A DNA stretch of 64,000 nucleotides from CAVQJU01 sp963729215 (GTDB lineage Bacteria > Acidobacteriota > Vicinamibacteria > Vicinamibacterales > CAVVIG01). The notes beneath the pieces are model-generated. The model ran no database searches. It saw nothing but the letters and a program-made list of their open reading frames with translations, and had not been told where the DNA came from. Positions 43,908-52,535 of this stretch are shown in pieces; position 1 is the first letter of the stretch; each line of letters starts with the position of its first letter. The stretch is taken from positions 59,604 through 123,603 of the forward strand of contig CAVSND010000011.1 in the NCBI GenBank assembly GCA_963729215.1. The letters run 5' to 3'. The position numbers were made by a program, and so were the translations under genes.

Positions 43908-46727
43908 ATGGCCCACGACTGGATCTCGGTTCGCGGCGCGCGCGTTCACAATCTCAAGAACATCGACGTGGACATCCCGCGCCACAAGCTGGTGGTGATC
44001 ACCGGCCTGTCCGGCTCGGGGAAGTCGTCGCTCGCGTTCGACACGATCTACGCCGAAGGCCAGCGGCGGTACGTGGAGTCGTTGTCGGCCTACGCGCGCC
44101 AGTTCCTCGAGCAGATGGAGAAGCCCGACGTCGATTTGATCGACGGGCTGTCCCCGGCCATTTCCATCGAGCAGAAGACGACCGGGTCGAACCCGCGGTC
44201 GACCGTCGGCACCGTCACGGAAATCTACGATTACCTCCGGCTGCTCTTCGCCAACATCGGCGTGCCTCATTGCCCGAACTGCGACAAGGAGATCACGTCG
44301 CAGTCGCTCGAGCGCATCGCCGACATGGTGATGCTCTATCCGCAGGACGCGCGCATCAACGTGCTCGCGCCGGTGGTTCGCGGCCGGAAGGGCGAGTTCA
44401 AGAAGGAGCTGGCGGCGCTGCGCGCGCGGGGGTTCACCAAGGCGCGAATCGACGGCCAGTTCCGGGCGCTCGAGGAGGACATCAAGCTCGATCGCCGCCG
44501 GAACCACGCGATCGACGTGCTCGTGGACCGTGTGATCATCCGCGGCGGCGTCGAGCGGCGCCTGCTCGAGTCGATCGACGTCGCCCTCAATCTCGCCGAC
44601 GACATCGTCGTCATCAACTCGCTCGACGGGGGCGACCGGTTGTTCTCGCGGCGGCTCGCCTGCGTCAACTGCGGGCTCAGCATGCCGGAGATGACGCCGC
44701 GGGCGTTTTCGTTCAACTCGCCGCACGGCGCATGTCCCGGCTGCCAGGGCCTTGGCTCGCGCGTGGACTTCGATCCGCACCGCGTCATCCCGGACGAGTC
44801 GAAGTCCCTTGCCGATGGCGCCATCGCGCCGTGGGCGCGCGGCGACCGCAAGCTGGTGAAGGAAGCGCTGCAGTCGCTCAGCCGCACGCATGGCATCGAC
44901 CTGAGCGTCCCGTTCTCGAAGCTGCCGCGCAAGGCGCGCGAAGCGCTGCTCAACGGAGCCGGAACCACGGGCAAGAACGGGTTCGAAGGGCTGCTGCCGA
45001 ACCTGCGCCGCCGGTACGAAGAAGGAAGCTGGGCCGAGCAGGAAGAGCTGGAGCCGTACCGGTCGATGCGGCCGTGCCCGGAGTGCCACGGCCAGCGCCT
45101 GAAGCACGAGATGCTCGCCGTGAGAGTGAAGGGGCGGACGGTCTCCGATTACGTGGGCATGCCGATCGCCGAAGCGCTGCGGGCGTTCGAGACGCTGCAG
45201 CTCACGGACCGGGAGTCGCTGATCGCCGACCGCATCCTTCGCGAGATTCAGGAGCGCCTGCGCTTTCTGAACGACGTGGGCGTCGGGTATCTCACGCTGG
45301 GCCGCGGCGCGGCGACGCTGTCGGGCGGGGAAGGACAGCGCATCCGGCTCGCGACGCAGATCGGCGCGAACCTCACCGGTGTCCTGTACGTGCTCGACGA
45401 ACCGTCGATCGGTCTGCATCAGCGGGACAACCGGAAGCTGCTCGCGACGCTGGCGCGCCTGCGGGATCTCGGCAACACCGTCGTCGTCGTGGAGCACGAC
45501 GAGGAGACCATCCGGACGGCCGATTACGTGATCGACCTGGGTCCCGGTGCCGGCGAGCACGGCGGCCACGTGATTTTTCAGGGAACGCCGGCCGACTTGA
45601 TGGAGCAATCGGCAGGCGACCATCCCGCGTCCCTGACCGGCGCCTATCTGACCGGCGCGCGATCCATCCCCGTGCCGAAGGCTCGCCGGCCGGCGCTCAA
45701 AGGCGACATCGTCGTCCGCGGCGCGCGCGAGAACAACCTCAAGAACATCGATGTCCGCATCCCGCTCGGCTTGTTCACGGCGGTGACCGGCGTGAGCGGC
45801 TCGGGCAAGTCCACGCTCGTCAACGACATTCTCTACAAGTCCCTTGCGCGAACGCTGTACCGAGCCGGCGACGAAGCGGGCGCGCACGACCGCATCGACG
45901 GCATCGAGCTCATCGACAAGGTGATCGAGATCGACCAGTCGCCGATCGGCCGGACACCGCGATCGAATCCGGCGACCTACACGGGCCTGTTCACCTTCAT
46001 CCGGGATCTCTTCGCCATGATGCCGGATGCGCGGGCCCGCGGGTTCCGGCCGGGCCGCTTCTCGTTCAACGTGAAAGGCGGGCGCTGTGAAGCCTGCCAG
46101 GGCGACGGCGTCATCGCCATCGAGATGCATTTCCTGCCAGACGTCTACGTCACGTGCGAGCAATGCAAGGGCCGCCGGTACAACCGCGAGACGCTGGAGA
46201 TCAAGTACCGCGGCAAGTCGATCGCCGACGTCCTCGAGTTGACGGTCGATCAGGCGGCGCCGCTGCTCGAGAATTTCCCGGCGGTCGCCAACAAGCTGCG
46301 CACGCTCCAGGACGTGGGGCTCGGCTACATCGAGCTCGGCCAGTCGGCGACGACCCTCAGCGGCGGCGAGGCGCAGCGGGTGAAGCTCGCCAAGGAGCTG
46401 TCGAAGCGCGGCACCGGCCGCACCTTATATATCCTCGACGAACCGACGACGGGCCTCCATTTCGAGGATACGCGCAAGCTGCTCGACGTGCTGAACCAGC
46501 TCGTGGACCAGGGCAACACCATCGTGGTGATCGAGCACAACCTCGACGTCGTCAAGGCGGCCGATCATGTGATCGACCTTGGCCCCGAAGGGGGCGTCGG
46601 CGGCGGGCGGATCGTGGCCGAGGGGACACCGGAAGAGGTCGCCCACCATGAGCAGTCGGCCACGGGGCGGTTCCTCGCACACATGCAGGCCGAGACCGGT
46701 CAGCCGATACAATCAGAGGCCGTCTGA
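43908..46727 (+). CDS. uvrA: Excinuclease ABC subunit A
   Basis: 939 residues, intact. Damage-recognition ATPase of nucleotide excision repair, acting with UvrB on DNA. First ATPase half: GLSGSGKSSLAFDTIYAEGQ near residue 30 and LSGGEGQRIRLATQIGAN with LYVLDEPSIGLHQRDNRK. Zinc modules: CVNC...CPGC (LACVNCGLSMPE; GACPGCQGLGSR) and CEAC...CEQC (RCEACQGDGVIA; CEQCKGRRYNRET). Second half: GVSGSGKSTLVNDILYKSLA and LSGGEAQRVKLAKELSKR with LYILDEPTTGLHFEDTRKLL. ATG at 43,908 is right at the first strand. It is expressed from its own promoter region in the repeat tract. Confidence 0.98.
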   Translation: MAHDWISVRGARVHNLKNIDVDIPRHKLVVITGLSGSGKSSLAFDTIYAEGQRRYVESLSAYARQFLEQMEKPDVDLIDGLSPAISIEQKTTGSNPRSTVGTVTEIYDYLRLLFANIGVPHCPNCDKEITSQSLERIADMVMLYPQDARINVLAPVVRGRKGEFKKELAALRARGFTKARIDGQFRALEEDIKLDRRRNHAIDVLVDRVIIRGGVERRLLESIDVALNLADDIVVINSLDGGDRLFSRRLACVNCGLSMPEMTPRAFSFNSPHGACPGCQGLGSRVDFDPHRVIPDESKSLADGAIAPWARGDRKLVKEALQSLSRTHGIDLSVPFSKLPRKAREALLNGAGTTGKNGFEGLLPNLRRRYEEGSWAEQEELEPYRSMRPCPECHGQRLKHEMLAVRVKGRTVSDYVGMPIAEALRAFETLQLTDRESLIADRILREIQERLRFLNDVGVGYLTLGRGAATLSGGEGQRIRLATQIGANLTGVLYVLDEPSIGLHQRDNRKLLATLARLRDLGNTVVVVEHDEETIRTADYVIDLGPGAGEHGGHVIFQGTPADLMEQSAGDHPASLTGAYLTGARSIPVPKARRPALKGDIVVRGARENNLKNIDVRIPLGLFTAVTGVSGSGKSTLVNDILYKSLARTLYRAGDEAGAHDRIDGIELIDKVIEIDQSPIGRTPRSNPATYTGLFTFIRDLFAMMPDARARGFRPGRFSFNVKGGRCEACQGDGVIAIEMHFLPDVYVTCEQCKGRRYNRETLEIKYRGKSIADVLELTVDQAAPLLENFPAVANKLRTLQDVGLGYIELGQSATTLSGGEAQRVKLAKELSKRGTGRTLYILDEPTTGLHFEDTRKLLDVLNQLVDQGNTIVVIEHNLDVVKAADHVIDLGPEGGVGGGRIVAEGTPEEVAHHEQSATGRFLAHMQAETGQPIQSEAV

Positions 46728-46735
46728 GCGTGTGC

Positions 46736-46803
46736 CATTGTGGTAACATCGCCACACTTCGGTGGGTTTCAGGTGTGGCGAGGAAACCACAAATGACGTT
46801 ACC
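46736..46803 (+). ncRNA. Candidate structured RNA element between uvrA and lpxC
   Basis: Nested pairings: outer GGTAAC/GTTACC (46,742-46,747 with 46,798-46,803), or CATTGTGG with CCACAAATG (one bulged A), enclose CGCCACAC/GTGTGGCG (46,750-46,757 with 46,773-46,780). GGTTTC in the loop could instead pair with GAAACC at 46,783-46,788. The alternatives are mutually exclusive, as in a switch. It starts nine bases after the uvrA stop and is about 140 bases before lpxC. Confidence 0.4.
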
Positions 46804-46943
46804 CGGCCGGCACGCGGGGATTGGAAGTTTTGGCCGTAATACTTGGTACGTAAGAGGTTAGATGGCTGATTCCGCCTTCGTCCCAACCGGGCATTGTCCT
46901 TGCTGAGTAGGCCTACGCTCGTCCCCGTTCGGCCGAGAGGCTA

Positions 46944-47867
46944 ATGGACGTACAGCGTACACTTCGTCGACCCATCTCTTGTGTCGGAATCGGGCTCCAC
47001 TCCGGCAACAAGGTCACCCTTTCGCTGAAACCGGCGGCGGTGGACCACGGTATCCGTTTTCGCCGGACCGATCTCGGCGATTTCGAGGTGCCCGCCACCG
47101 TGCACCATCTTGCGGGCATTCAACTCGCAACGGGTCTGGCGCGGGACCAGGTATCCGTCGAAACGGTTGAGCATCTGCTGGCGGCGCTCGTCAGCATGAG
47201 CATCGACAACGTGGTCGTCGAGCTCAATTCTCCCGAAGTGCCGATCATGGACGGCAGCGCGGCGCCGTTCATCTACCTGATTCAGGAAGCGGGCGTGAAG
47301 CGGCAGCAGGCGCGCCGCAAGTTCCTGAAAATCGTCCGGCCGATTGCCCTGTCGCGCGGCGACAAGCGGATCGCGCTCTATCCGTCAGATCACTTCAAGG
47401 TCACCTACAGCATCAGCTACGACCATCCGCTGCTCCGGCACCAGTCGCGGACGCTGCGGATTACCGAAGAGTCGTTCATCGAGGATATCGCGCCCGCGCG
47501 GACGTTCACGTTCCTGAAAGACGTCGAGATGCTCCGCCAGAATGGCCTGGCGCTCGGCGGCTCGCTCGAAAACGCGATCGTCCTCGGCGAAACCGGCGTG
47601 CTGAACAACCCGCTGCGATTCGACGACGAGTTCGTGCGTCACAAGATTCTCGACGCGGTGGGGGATCTCGCGCTCGTCGGCTATCCGGTGATCGGCCACC
47701 TCGTGGCGCATCGGGCCGGCCACGCGCTCCACACGGAGTTTGCGGCGAAGATTCTCGAAGAAACCCACGCCTGGCGGTTCGTCGAGGCGCCGGCCGACGG
47801 CGCGGTGCCCGCGGGTATTCCGGTGCCGGACGCCATCAGAGGCGTCAAGGGCGCGGCCGCTATCTGA
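46944..47867 (+). CDS. lpxC: UDP-3-O-acyl-N-acetylglucosamine deacetylase
   Basis: 307 residues, intact. Committed zinc-dependent step of lipid A synthesis. The first zinc His lies in VSVETVEHLLAALVSM; the second His and Asp are in FVRHKILDAVGDLALVG; the catalytic His is in GHLVAHRAGHALHTEF. Substrate loop MDGSAAPFIYLIQEAG and THE-type ends agree with LpxC. It shows the organism makes lipopolysaccharide, so it is diderm. ATG at 46,944 follows GAGAGG. The upstream leader is long (216 bases) and may fold. The 3' end overlaps the convergent radical SAM gene by eight bases. Confidence 0.97.
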   Translation: MDVQRTLRRPISCVGIGLHSGNKVTLSLKPAAVDHGIRFRRTDLGDFEVPATVHHLAGIQLATGLARDQVSVETVEHLLAALVSMSIDNVVVELNSPEVPIMDGSAAPFIYLIQEAGVKRQQARRKFLKIVRPIALSRGDKRIALYPSDHFKVTYSISYDHPLLRHQSRTLRITEESFIEDIAPARTFTFLKDVEMLRQNGLALGGSLENAIVLGETGVLNNPLRFDDEFVRHKILDAVGDLALVGYPVIGHLVAHRAGHALHTEFAAKILEETHAWRFVEAPADGAVPAGIPVPDAIRGVKGAAAI

Positions 47868-49248
47868 CGACGAGCGTCCTGGTGGTCGTTTCCGACCCGC
47901 ACTGCTCGAACCAGTCAATTCCCTCGCTGACCAGATCGAACTTCAACTGATACCGTCCCGGCCGCTCGAGGGCCGGGATCGTGATGGGGACGTTGGCCCG
48001 GGCGCCCGGCTCGAGCGGCTGCGGAAGCCACGCGCGCGCGAAGTCGCGATTGATGAGGGCGCCCGACTCGTCGCACAGCTGCGCGCCGAGGCGGACGAGA
48101 CGCCGGCCGTAAGTCGCCTGCGCCGGGAACGGGCGGGTCGAGAGATTCCGGACGCGCGTGCGCACTTCGGTCGGGTGGCCGGTACGCGCCATCAACGGCA
48201 GGGCGGCCAGGCCCGGGAAGCCGGGCAGGCCCGGCGGGAACGTGTGGACGTCGATGCGCGCCCGCGGCGTGGCCCCGGGAATCGCATTTCCCAGGTTGTT
48301 GTCGTCCCAGATCTCGTGGCGGATGGCGTCGAGCGCGGGCGTGCCGGGCAGGAATCGCCGCGAGTAGGCATCCTCGGGGTGGTCCGTCAGCTCCCAGCAC
48401 AGGCGATCGACGCCGATCTCACGGGCGAGCCCGCGCGCGCGATCCATCTCCGCTTCCGAGTCGTTCCACTTGAAGAGGATGTAGCGCCAGTTGATGAACG
48501 GCAGATCGCGGCCCGACGTCCGCTTCTCGTCGGCCATCGCTCGAAGGTTGGCGATCGCGACGTCGAACTTTCCGCGCTGGCGGTATTTCACGTAACTCTC
48601 CGCGTTCGCGCCGTCGATCGAAAACGTCACCTCGTCTATGCCGGAATGCGCGAGCCGCCGAGCCTGCGCCTCCGTGAACGCCAGCCCGTTGGTGCTCGTG
48701 TAGAGATACACCTGCGGGAAGTGCGTCTTGATGTACTCGCACATCTCGATGGCGCGCTTGTGGAGGAAGGCCTCGCCGTAGTTGAAGAAGTCGATGCGGA
48801 CGAGCGACGGCCCGGCTTCGTCCACCACGCGCCGGAACAGGTCGAAATCGAGCATGCCGGCCTGCCGGGTCCGGGTGATGCCGGTTTCCGGCGCACAGCA
48901 CGCTTCGGTGCACGAGATGTTGCAGGCGGCCGTGCACTCGATATACAGCCGCGATGGCAGGGCGCCCGCGTCAACGGGCCTGACCGGCGGCGCGGCGTCT
49001 TTGCCGAGCGGCAGCTTCAGCGGGCAATCGCCGCAGAATTTCGATCCGCCGTTGTTCAGCTCTTCGCGCAGCGTGCGGACGATCTGCCCGGTCCACGTCT
49101 CGTGCACGGGCGAGACGCGCGCGTCGCCGAGCACGCGGCGGCCGTACGGATCGGCGCACCCGCACACCAGCCGGCCGTCGCACAGCATCACGAGCGTGCT
49201 CCACGGCCATGAGCATTGAAAACGGGTGGAAAGATAATTCAGCGACAC
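47860..49248 (-). CDS. Radical SAM protein with SPASM-like cluster domain at the N-terminus
   Basis: 462 residues, intact. Residues 1-75 look like a SPASM/twitch segment (RFQCSWPWSTLVMLCDGRLV; CGCADPYGRRVLGD; GGSKFCGDCPLKLPLG), normally found after the radical SAM domain. The radical SAM site follows near residue 105: IECTAACNISCTEACC, with Cys spacing C-x3-C-x3-C rather than C-x3-C-x2-C. Barrel parts: VRIDFFNYGEAFLHKRAIEM, LYTSTNGLAFTEAQARRLA and VTFSIDGANAESYVKYRQRG. The last 110 residues form an Ig-like domain (TRVRNLSTRPFPAQATYGRR; IPALERPGRYQLKFDLVSEG) as in some surface-polysaccharide proteins. Substrate unknown. Confidence 0.85.
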   Translation of the reverse strand: MSLNYLSTRFQCSWPWSTLVMLCDGRLVCGCADPYGRRVLGDARVSPVHETWTGQIVRTLREELNNGGSKFCGDCPLKLPLGKDAAPPVRPVDAGALPSRLYIECTAACNISCTEACCAPETGITRTRQAGMLDFDLFRRVVDEAGPSLVRIDFFNYGEAFLHKRAIEMCEYIKTHFPQVYLYTSTNGLAFTEAQARRLAHSGIDEVTFSIDGANAESYVKYRQRGKFDVAIANLRAMADEKRTSGRDLPFINWRYILFKWNDSEAEMDRARGLAREIGVDRLCWELTDHPEDAYSRRFLPGTPALDAIRHEIWDDNNLGNAIPGATPRARIDVHTFPPGLPGFPGLAALPLMARTGHPTEVRTRVRNLSTRPFPAQATYGRRLVRLGAQLCDESGALINRDFARAWLPQPLEPGARANVPITIPALERPGRYQLKFDLVSEGIDWFEQCGSETTTRTLVVR

Positions 49249-49279
49249 GTGTCTTCGACGGCAGGCCTGAAGGCCCGCG

Positions 49280-49564
49280 CTACTTTTCGAGCTCCCGGCC
49301 GTCCCTCGCCAGGCGCCTCATGTACGCCTCGAGCTTGTCGTTCTGGTACTTGACGGTATTGAGAAACAGGCTTTCCTTGAAGTAGGCCTGGCGTTCCTCG
49401 TCCGTCATCTGCTCGACGAGGTGCTGGATTTCTCTCACCATGTCCTCGAACGTCCGGTCCAGCTCGCGCTTGGCCGTGACTTCCTGATACAGGGCCTCCA
49501 TGATGGCGAGCAGGTCGCCATCGAGGGGGATGGGGGCGCCGGTGGTCGTTTTGATCATGCGCAT
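49280..49564 (-). CDS. Small coiled-coil hypothetical protein
   Basis: 94 residues, mostly helical and charged: AIMEALYQEVTAKRELDRTF, DMVREIQHLVEQMTDEERQA and LNTVKYQNDKLEAYMRRLAR. No known domain. Its ATG is one base from the STAS stop (49,566), so it belongs to the sigma/STAS operon and might be a partner in that switch. Unrecognised, but the conserved pattern D-E-E-R-Q-x-Y-F-x-E-S-L-F-L-N is worth a search. Confidence 0.7.
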   Translation of the reverse strand: MRMIKTTTGAPIPLDGDLLAIMEALYQEVTAKRELDRTFEDMVREIQHLVEQMTDEERQAYFKESLFLNTVKYQNDKLEAYMRRLARDGRELEK

Positions 49565-49565
49565 G

Positions 49566-49907
49566 TTAGCCCCCGAAACTCTTGACGGCGGTCGGCTCGT
49601 CGGCGTGGATCTCGATGAAGTTCTGCGCGCCGGTCATCGTCAACATCGTTTCCACGCGCTTCTGGACGCCCGAGAGCTTGAGGTGCCCGCCGGTCCCACG
49701 CACCTGGCGGTAGAGATCCATGAGGCAGCCGATCGTCGCGCTGTCCACGTAGGTCACCGGCGTCAGGTCGATCACGATGTTGCGCGTGCCGCCCGCGACG
49801 AGCGAGGTCACGGCCGACGCGAAGTCCGACAGGATCGGATACATCAGCCTCGGCTCACCTACGCGGACGACGGCAACGCCGCCGGTCTGTTCGGTTGTCA
49901 GGTTCAT
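49566..49907 (-). CDS. STAS-domain anti-sigma factor antagonist
   Basis: 113 residues, SpoIIAA/RsbV-like. GGVAVVRVGEPRLMYPILSD is the first strand, NIVIDLTPVTYVDSATIGCL the segment with the phosphorylated Ser (V-D-S-A-T), and GGHLKLSGVQKRVETMLTMT the helix after it. Such proteins release sigma factors or control kinases. The start overlaps the sigma gene stop by one base (TGATG), which is firm coupling and suggests STAS regulation of this sigma factor or of its unseen anti-sigma. No kinase RsbW gene is nearby. Confidence 0.9.
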   Translation of the reverse strand: MNLTTEQTGGVAVVRVGEPRLMYPILSDFASAVTSLVAGGTRNIVIDLTPVTYVDSATIGCLMDLYRQVRGTGGHLKLSGVQKRVETMLTMTGAQNFIEIHADEPTAVKSFGG

Positions 49908-50521
49908 CAGTGCACTCCACCTATGCCGCTGGGGCTGAAATGCTCGCCGCGCAGTTTCCTGATCTGGCGCGCGAGCTCGCTCCGGCCGCGGTTGATTCGA
50001 GACTTCACCGTACCTTCCGGCAGCCGCAGGGCCACGGCAATCTCGTGGTACGACAGCTCCTGCAGATCGCGCATCAGCACGGCGGTCCGCAGGGTCTTGG
50101 GCAGCGACGCGAGCGCCTCGCGCAGCAGTTCGACCCGGTCGCGCTGCTCGAGCGCGGCGAGCTGGCTCTGTCCGGGCGCCGCGGCCGAGAGCTCGGCCGT
50201 GTCTGTTTCGCGGTCGATCGTCTCGCGCTCCTTCCGCACGCTGCGGTAGTGATCGATGCAGAGGTTCCGGCTCACGCTGATGAGCCAGGTCTGAAAATTC
50301 GCGCGCCGATCGAACGTCTCGAGCGACTTGAAGATCTTCAGGAAGATGTCCTGCGTGAGATCCTCGGCCTCGTCGTGCTTGCCCACGAACTTGTAGGCGA
50401 CGTTGAACACCTTGCGCCGGTACTGCCGGACGATGGCTTCCCACGCGAGCTGATCGCCCTTCAGGCAGCGGCGGATCAGCGCGTCGATATTATCCGTTTC
50501 GGTGGAGTGATCGGCAGACAT
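49907..50521 (-). CDS. ECF-type RNA polymerase sigma factor
   Basis: 204 residues, intact. Region 2: CLKGDQLAWEAIVRQYRRKV, FVGKHDEAEDLTQDIFLKIF and FDRRANFQTWLISVSRNLCI. Region 4: LREALASLPKTLRTAVLMRD and LSYHEIAVALRLPEGTVKSR with the recognition helix, then RINRGRSELARQIRKL. Sequence and operon with a STAS protein are like the ECF group found in Acidobacteria. It faces away from lysA, 38 bases apart, so both promoters share that gap. ATG at 50,519-50,521. Confidence 0.93.
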   Translation of the reverse strand: MSADHSTETDNIDALIRRCLKGDQLAWEAIVRQYRRKVFNVAYKFVGKHDEAEDLTQDIFLKIFKSLETFDRRANFQTWLISVSRNLCIDHYRSVRKERETIDRETDTAELSAAAPGQSQLAALEQRDRVELLREALASLPKTLRTAVLMRDLQELSYHEIAVALRLPEGTVKSRINRGRSELARQIRKLRGEHFSPSGIGGVH

Positions 50522-50559
50522 GCGGCGCTGAGTGGGTTAGTATAGCCTGACACACCGCT

Positions 50560-51801
50560 GTGGTCGGCTTCTCCCAACCCTCTCAAGAGCTCGTCTGCGA
50601 CGGCGTCCCCCTGTCGGCAATCGCCGACGCCGAGGGCACGCCGGTCTACGTCTACAGCGCCGCGCTCCTGCGTCAGCGCTACGCCGACCTCGCGGCCGGC
50701 TTCGGCGACTATCCCCACCGCGTCCACTACGCGCTCAAGGCCAACTCGACGCTCGCCATCGCGCGCCTGCTGCGCGAGCTGGGCGCCGCCGCGGACGCGA
50801 ACTCGATCTGGGAGATCGAGCTGGCGCGCCAGGCGGGTTTCGCGCCCGAAGACATCGTCTTCACGGGCGTCGGCAAGTCGGGGGCCGAGCTCGCGTGCGC
50901 CGTGCCCCTCGGCCTGAAGGCCATCAATGTCGAATCGGCCGGCGAGCTCGATCGCGTGGAAGCGCTCGCGCGGAACGCCGGTGTCGTGGCCCGCGTCGCG
51001 ATTCGGGTCAACCCCGATATCGACGCCAGGAGCCATCCCCACATTTCGACGGGCCTCAAGATCAATAAGTTCGGCATGCCCGTCGACGAGGCCGAGGGTC
51101 TGTTCGCCGGGCTGGCCGGCCGGCCGGCGCTCAAGCTCGTCGCCGTGCATATTCACGTGGGGTCGCAGATCACATCCATCGATCCCGTCCGCCAGGCCGC
51201 TTCGCGGCTCGCCGCCCTCGCGCGGAAGGCGCAGGCGGCCGGAGTGGCGCTCGAATACCTCGATGCGGGCGGCGGCCTGGGGATTTCGTACGACGGCGGG
51301 CCCGTTCCGTCCGCCGATCAGTACGCGTCGGCCCTGGTGGACGAGATTCGCACCACGCGGATGCCGATCGTCGTCGAACCGGGGCGATCGATCGTCGGGC
51401 CGGCGGCCGTGCTCGTCGCGCGCGTCGTGGACGTGAAGGGCCGCACCGCGTCCAGCGACTTCGCGATCATCGACGCCGGGATGACCGAGTTGATGCGCCC
51501 GGCGCTCTACGGAGGCTTTCACCAGATCGAACCGGTTCGACCGCGTTCGGGCACGCTCCGTCAGTACGAGATCGCGGGGCCCGTCTGTGAAAGCACCGAC
51601 ATCGTCGGACGCGATCGCACCCTCTCGCCGCTCGAGGTCGGCGACCTCGTGGCGATCCGCGACACGGGCGCGTACGGGTCGGCCATGGCGTCCAACTACA
51701 ATCGCCGTCCGCTGCCCGCCGAAGTGCTCGTGGACAACGGCGAGTGGCGCGTCATCCGCAAGCGCCAGACGATCGCCGACATGCTGGCTCAGGAAACGTA
51801 G
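50560..51801 (+). CDS. lysA: Diaminopimelate decarboxylase
   Basis: 413 residues, intact, fold-type III PLP enzyme for the last step of lysine synthesis from meso-diaminopimelate. PLP Lys60 is in HRVHYALKANSTLAIARLLR; the HVGSQI loop in VHIHVGSQITSIDPVRQAAS; the glycine loop LDAGGGLGISYDGG; PVCESTDIVGRDR carries the Cys that contacts substrate; GAYGSAMASNYNRRPLPAEV closes the active site of the partner subunit. GTG at 50,560 gives the usual length. The promoter shares the gap with the ECF sigma gene. Confidence 0.97.
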   Translation: MVGFSQPSQELVCDGVPLSAIADAEGTPVYVYSAALLRQRYADLAAGFGDYPHRVHYALKANSTLAIARLLRELGAAADANSIWEIELARQAGFAPEDIVFTGVGKSGAELACAVPLGLKAINVESAGELDRVEALARNAGVVARVAIRVNPDIDARSHPHISTGLKINKFGMPVDEAEGLFAGLAGRPALKLVAVHIHVGSQITSIDPVRQAASRLAALARKAQAAGVALEYLDAGGGLGISYDGGPVPSADQYASALVDEIRTTRMPIVVEPGRSIVGPAAVLVARVVDVKGRTASSDFAIIDAGMTELMRPALYGGFHQIEPVRPRSGTLRQYEIAGPVCESTDIVGRDRTLSPLEVGDLVAIRDTGAYGSAMASNYNRRPLPAEVLVDNGEWRVIRKRQTIADMLAQET

Positions 51802-51820
51802 GCCGCGGACACGCCCGCGG

Positions 51821-51942
51821 ATAGAACGTAGAACGCGTAGAACGGAAAACGGAAAACGGAAAACGTAGAACGCTGACGCGCCAATTTCCAACTTCAGAAC
51901 TTTAACTTAACTTCAAACTTCGTACTTTGAACTTCCCACTTT
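51821..51942. repeat. Degenerate AACGTAGAACG / AACTTCAAACTTC repeat tract
   Basis: Five AACGGAAAACG or AACGTAGAACG words, then six AACTT-based words running into the tmk start. The tmk start TTG lies inside the second word family. Confidence 0.75.
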
Positions 51943-52535
51943 CTTCCGGCCGCCTCATCGCCTTTGAAGGCCTCGACCAGAGCGGCAAGCAGACGCAGGC
52001 CGAACGGCTGCGCGATCGGCTGAAGCTGGACGGCCGCAAGGCGCGACTGGAGTCGTTCCCCGACTACGCCACGTCGATTGGTGAAGAAATCGCGCGGGCG
52101 CTGCAGGGCGAGCGCGAGTACGGGCCGGACGTGATGCAGCTGCTGTACATCGCCAACCGGTACGAGCGGAAGCCGGATCTGGCCCGCTGGCTGGAGGGCG
52201 GCCTGATGCTCGTCTGCGACCGCTACACGGCGTCGAGCGTGGCGTACGGCGAAGCGTTCGGCCTCGACCCGGCATGGCTCGTCGAGCTTCAGAAATTCCT
52301 GCCGCCGGCGTGGCTGACGATCTTCCTCGACATCGCCCCGGAGACGGCGATTCAGCGCAAGGCCGTCGATCGCGATCGCTACGAACGGGACCTCGCCCTG
52401 CAGATTCGCGTCCGCGACAGCTACCGCCGCCAGGCGGCAGCCGGGGGCTGGATCGTGCTCGACGGCGAGCGTTCGAAAGACGAGATCGCGGCCGACGTCT
52501 TCAGCGCGGTGGCATCACGGCTCGAGCCGCTGTAA
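51927..52535 (+). CDS. tmk: Thymidylate kinase
   Basis: 202 residues, intact. Phosphorylates dTMP with ATP for DNA synthesis. P-loop FEGLDQSGKQTQAERL (Gln in place of the usual Gly/Ser before G-K, and Q-T-Q after), DR-Y motif CDRYTASSVAYGEAFGLD, and LTIFLDIAPETAIQRK with the LID. KAVDRDRYERDLALQIRVRD follows. The only in-frame start before the P-loop is TTG at 51,927, inside a repeat tract; no ribosome site is seen. It overlaps the convergent comF gene by 35 bases. Confidence 0.93.
   Translation: MNFPLSSGRLIAFEGLDQSGKQTQAERLRDRLKLDGRKARLESFPDYATSIGEEIARALQGEREYGPDVMQLLYIANRYERKPDLARWLEGGLMLVCDRYTASSVAYGEAFGLDPAWLVELQKFLPPAWLTIFLDIAPETAIQRKAVDRDRYERDLALQIRVRDSYRRQAAAGGWIVLDGERSKDEIAADVFSAVASRLEPL

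Noticed and set aside
43866..46163. 765-residue minus-strand frame opposite uvrA
   Set aside because: Antisense of uvrA in GC-rich DNA; composition rich in Arg, Asp and Val without any domain.
46750..46788. H-type pseudoknot in the lpxC leader
   Set aside because: The two stems overlap in a way that leaves only two bases to span an eight-base stem, so alternative hairpins are more plausible.
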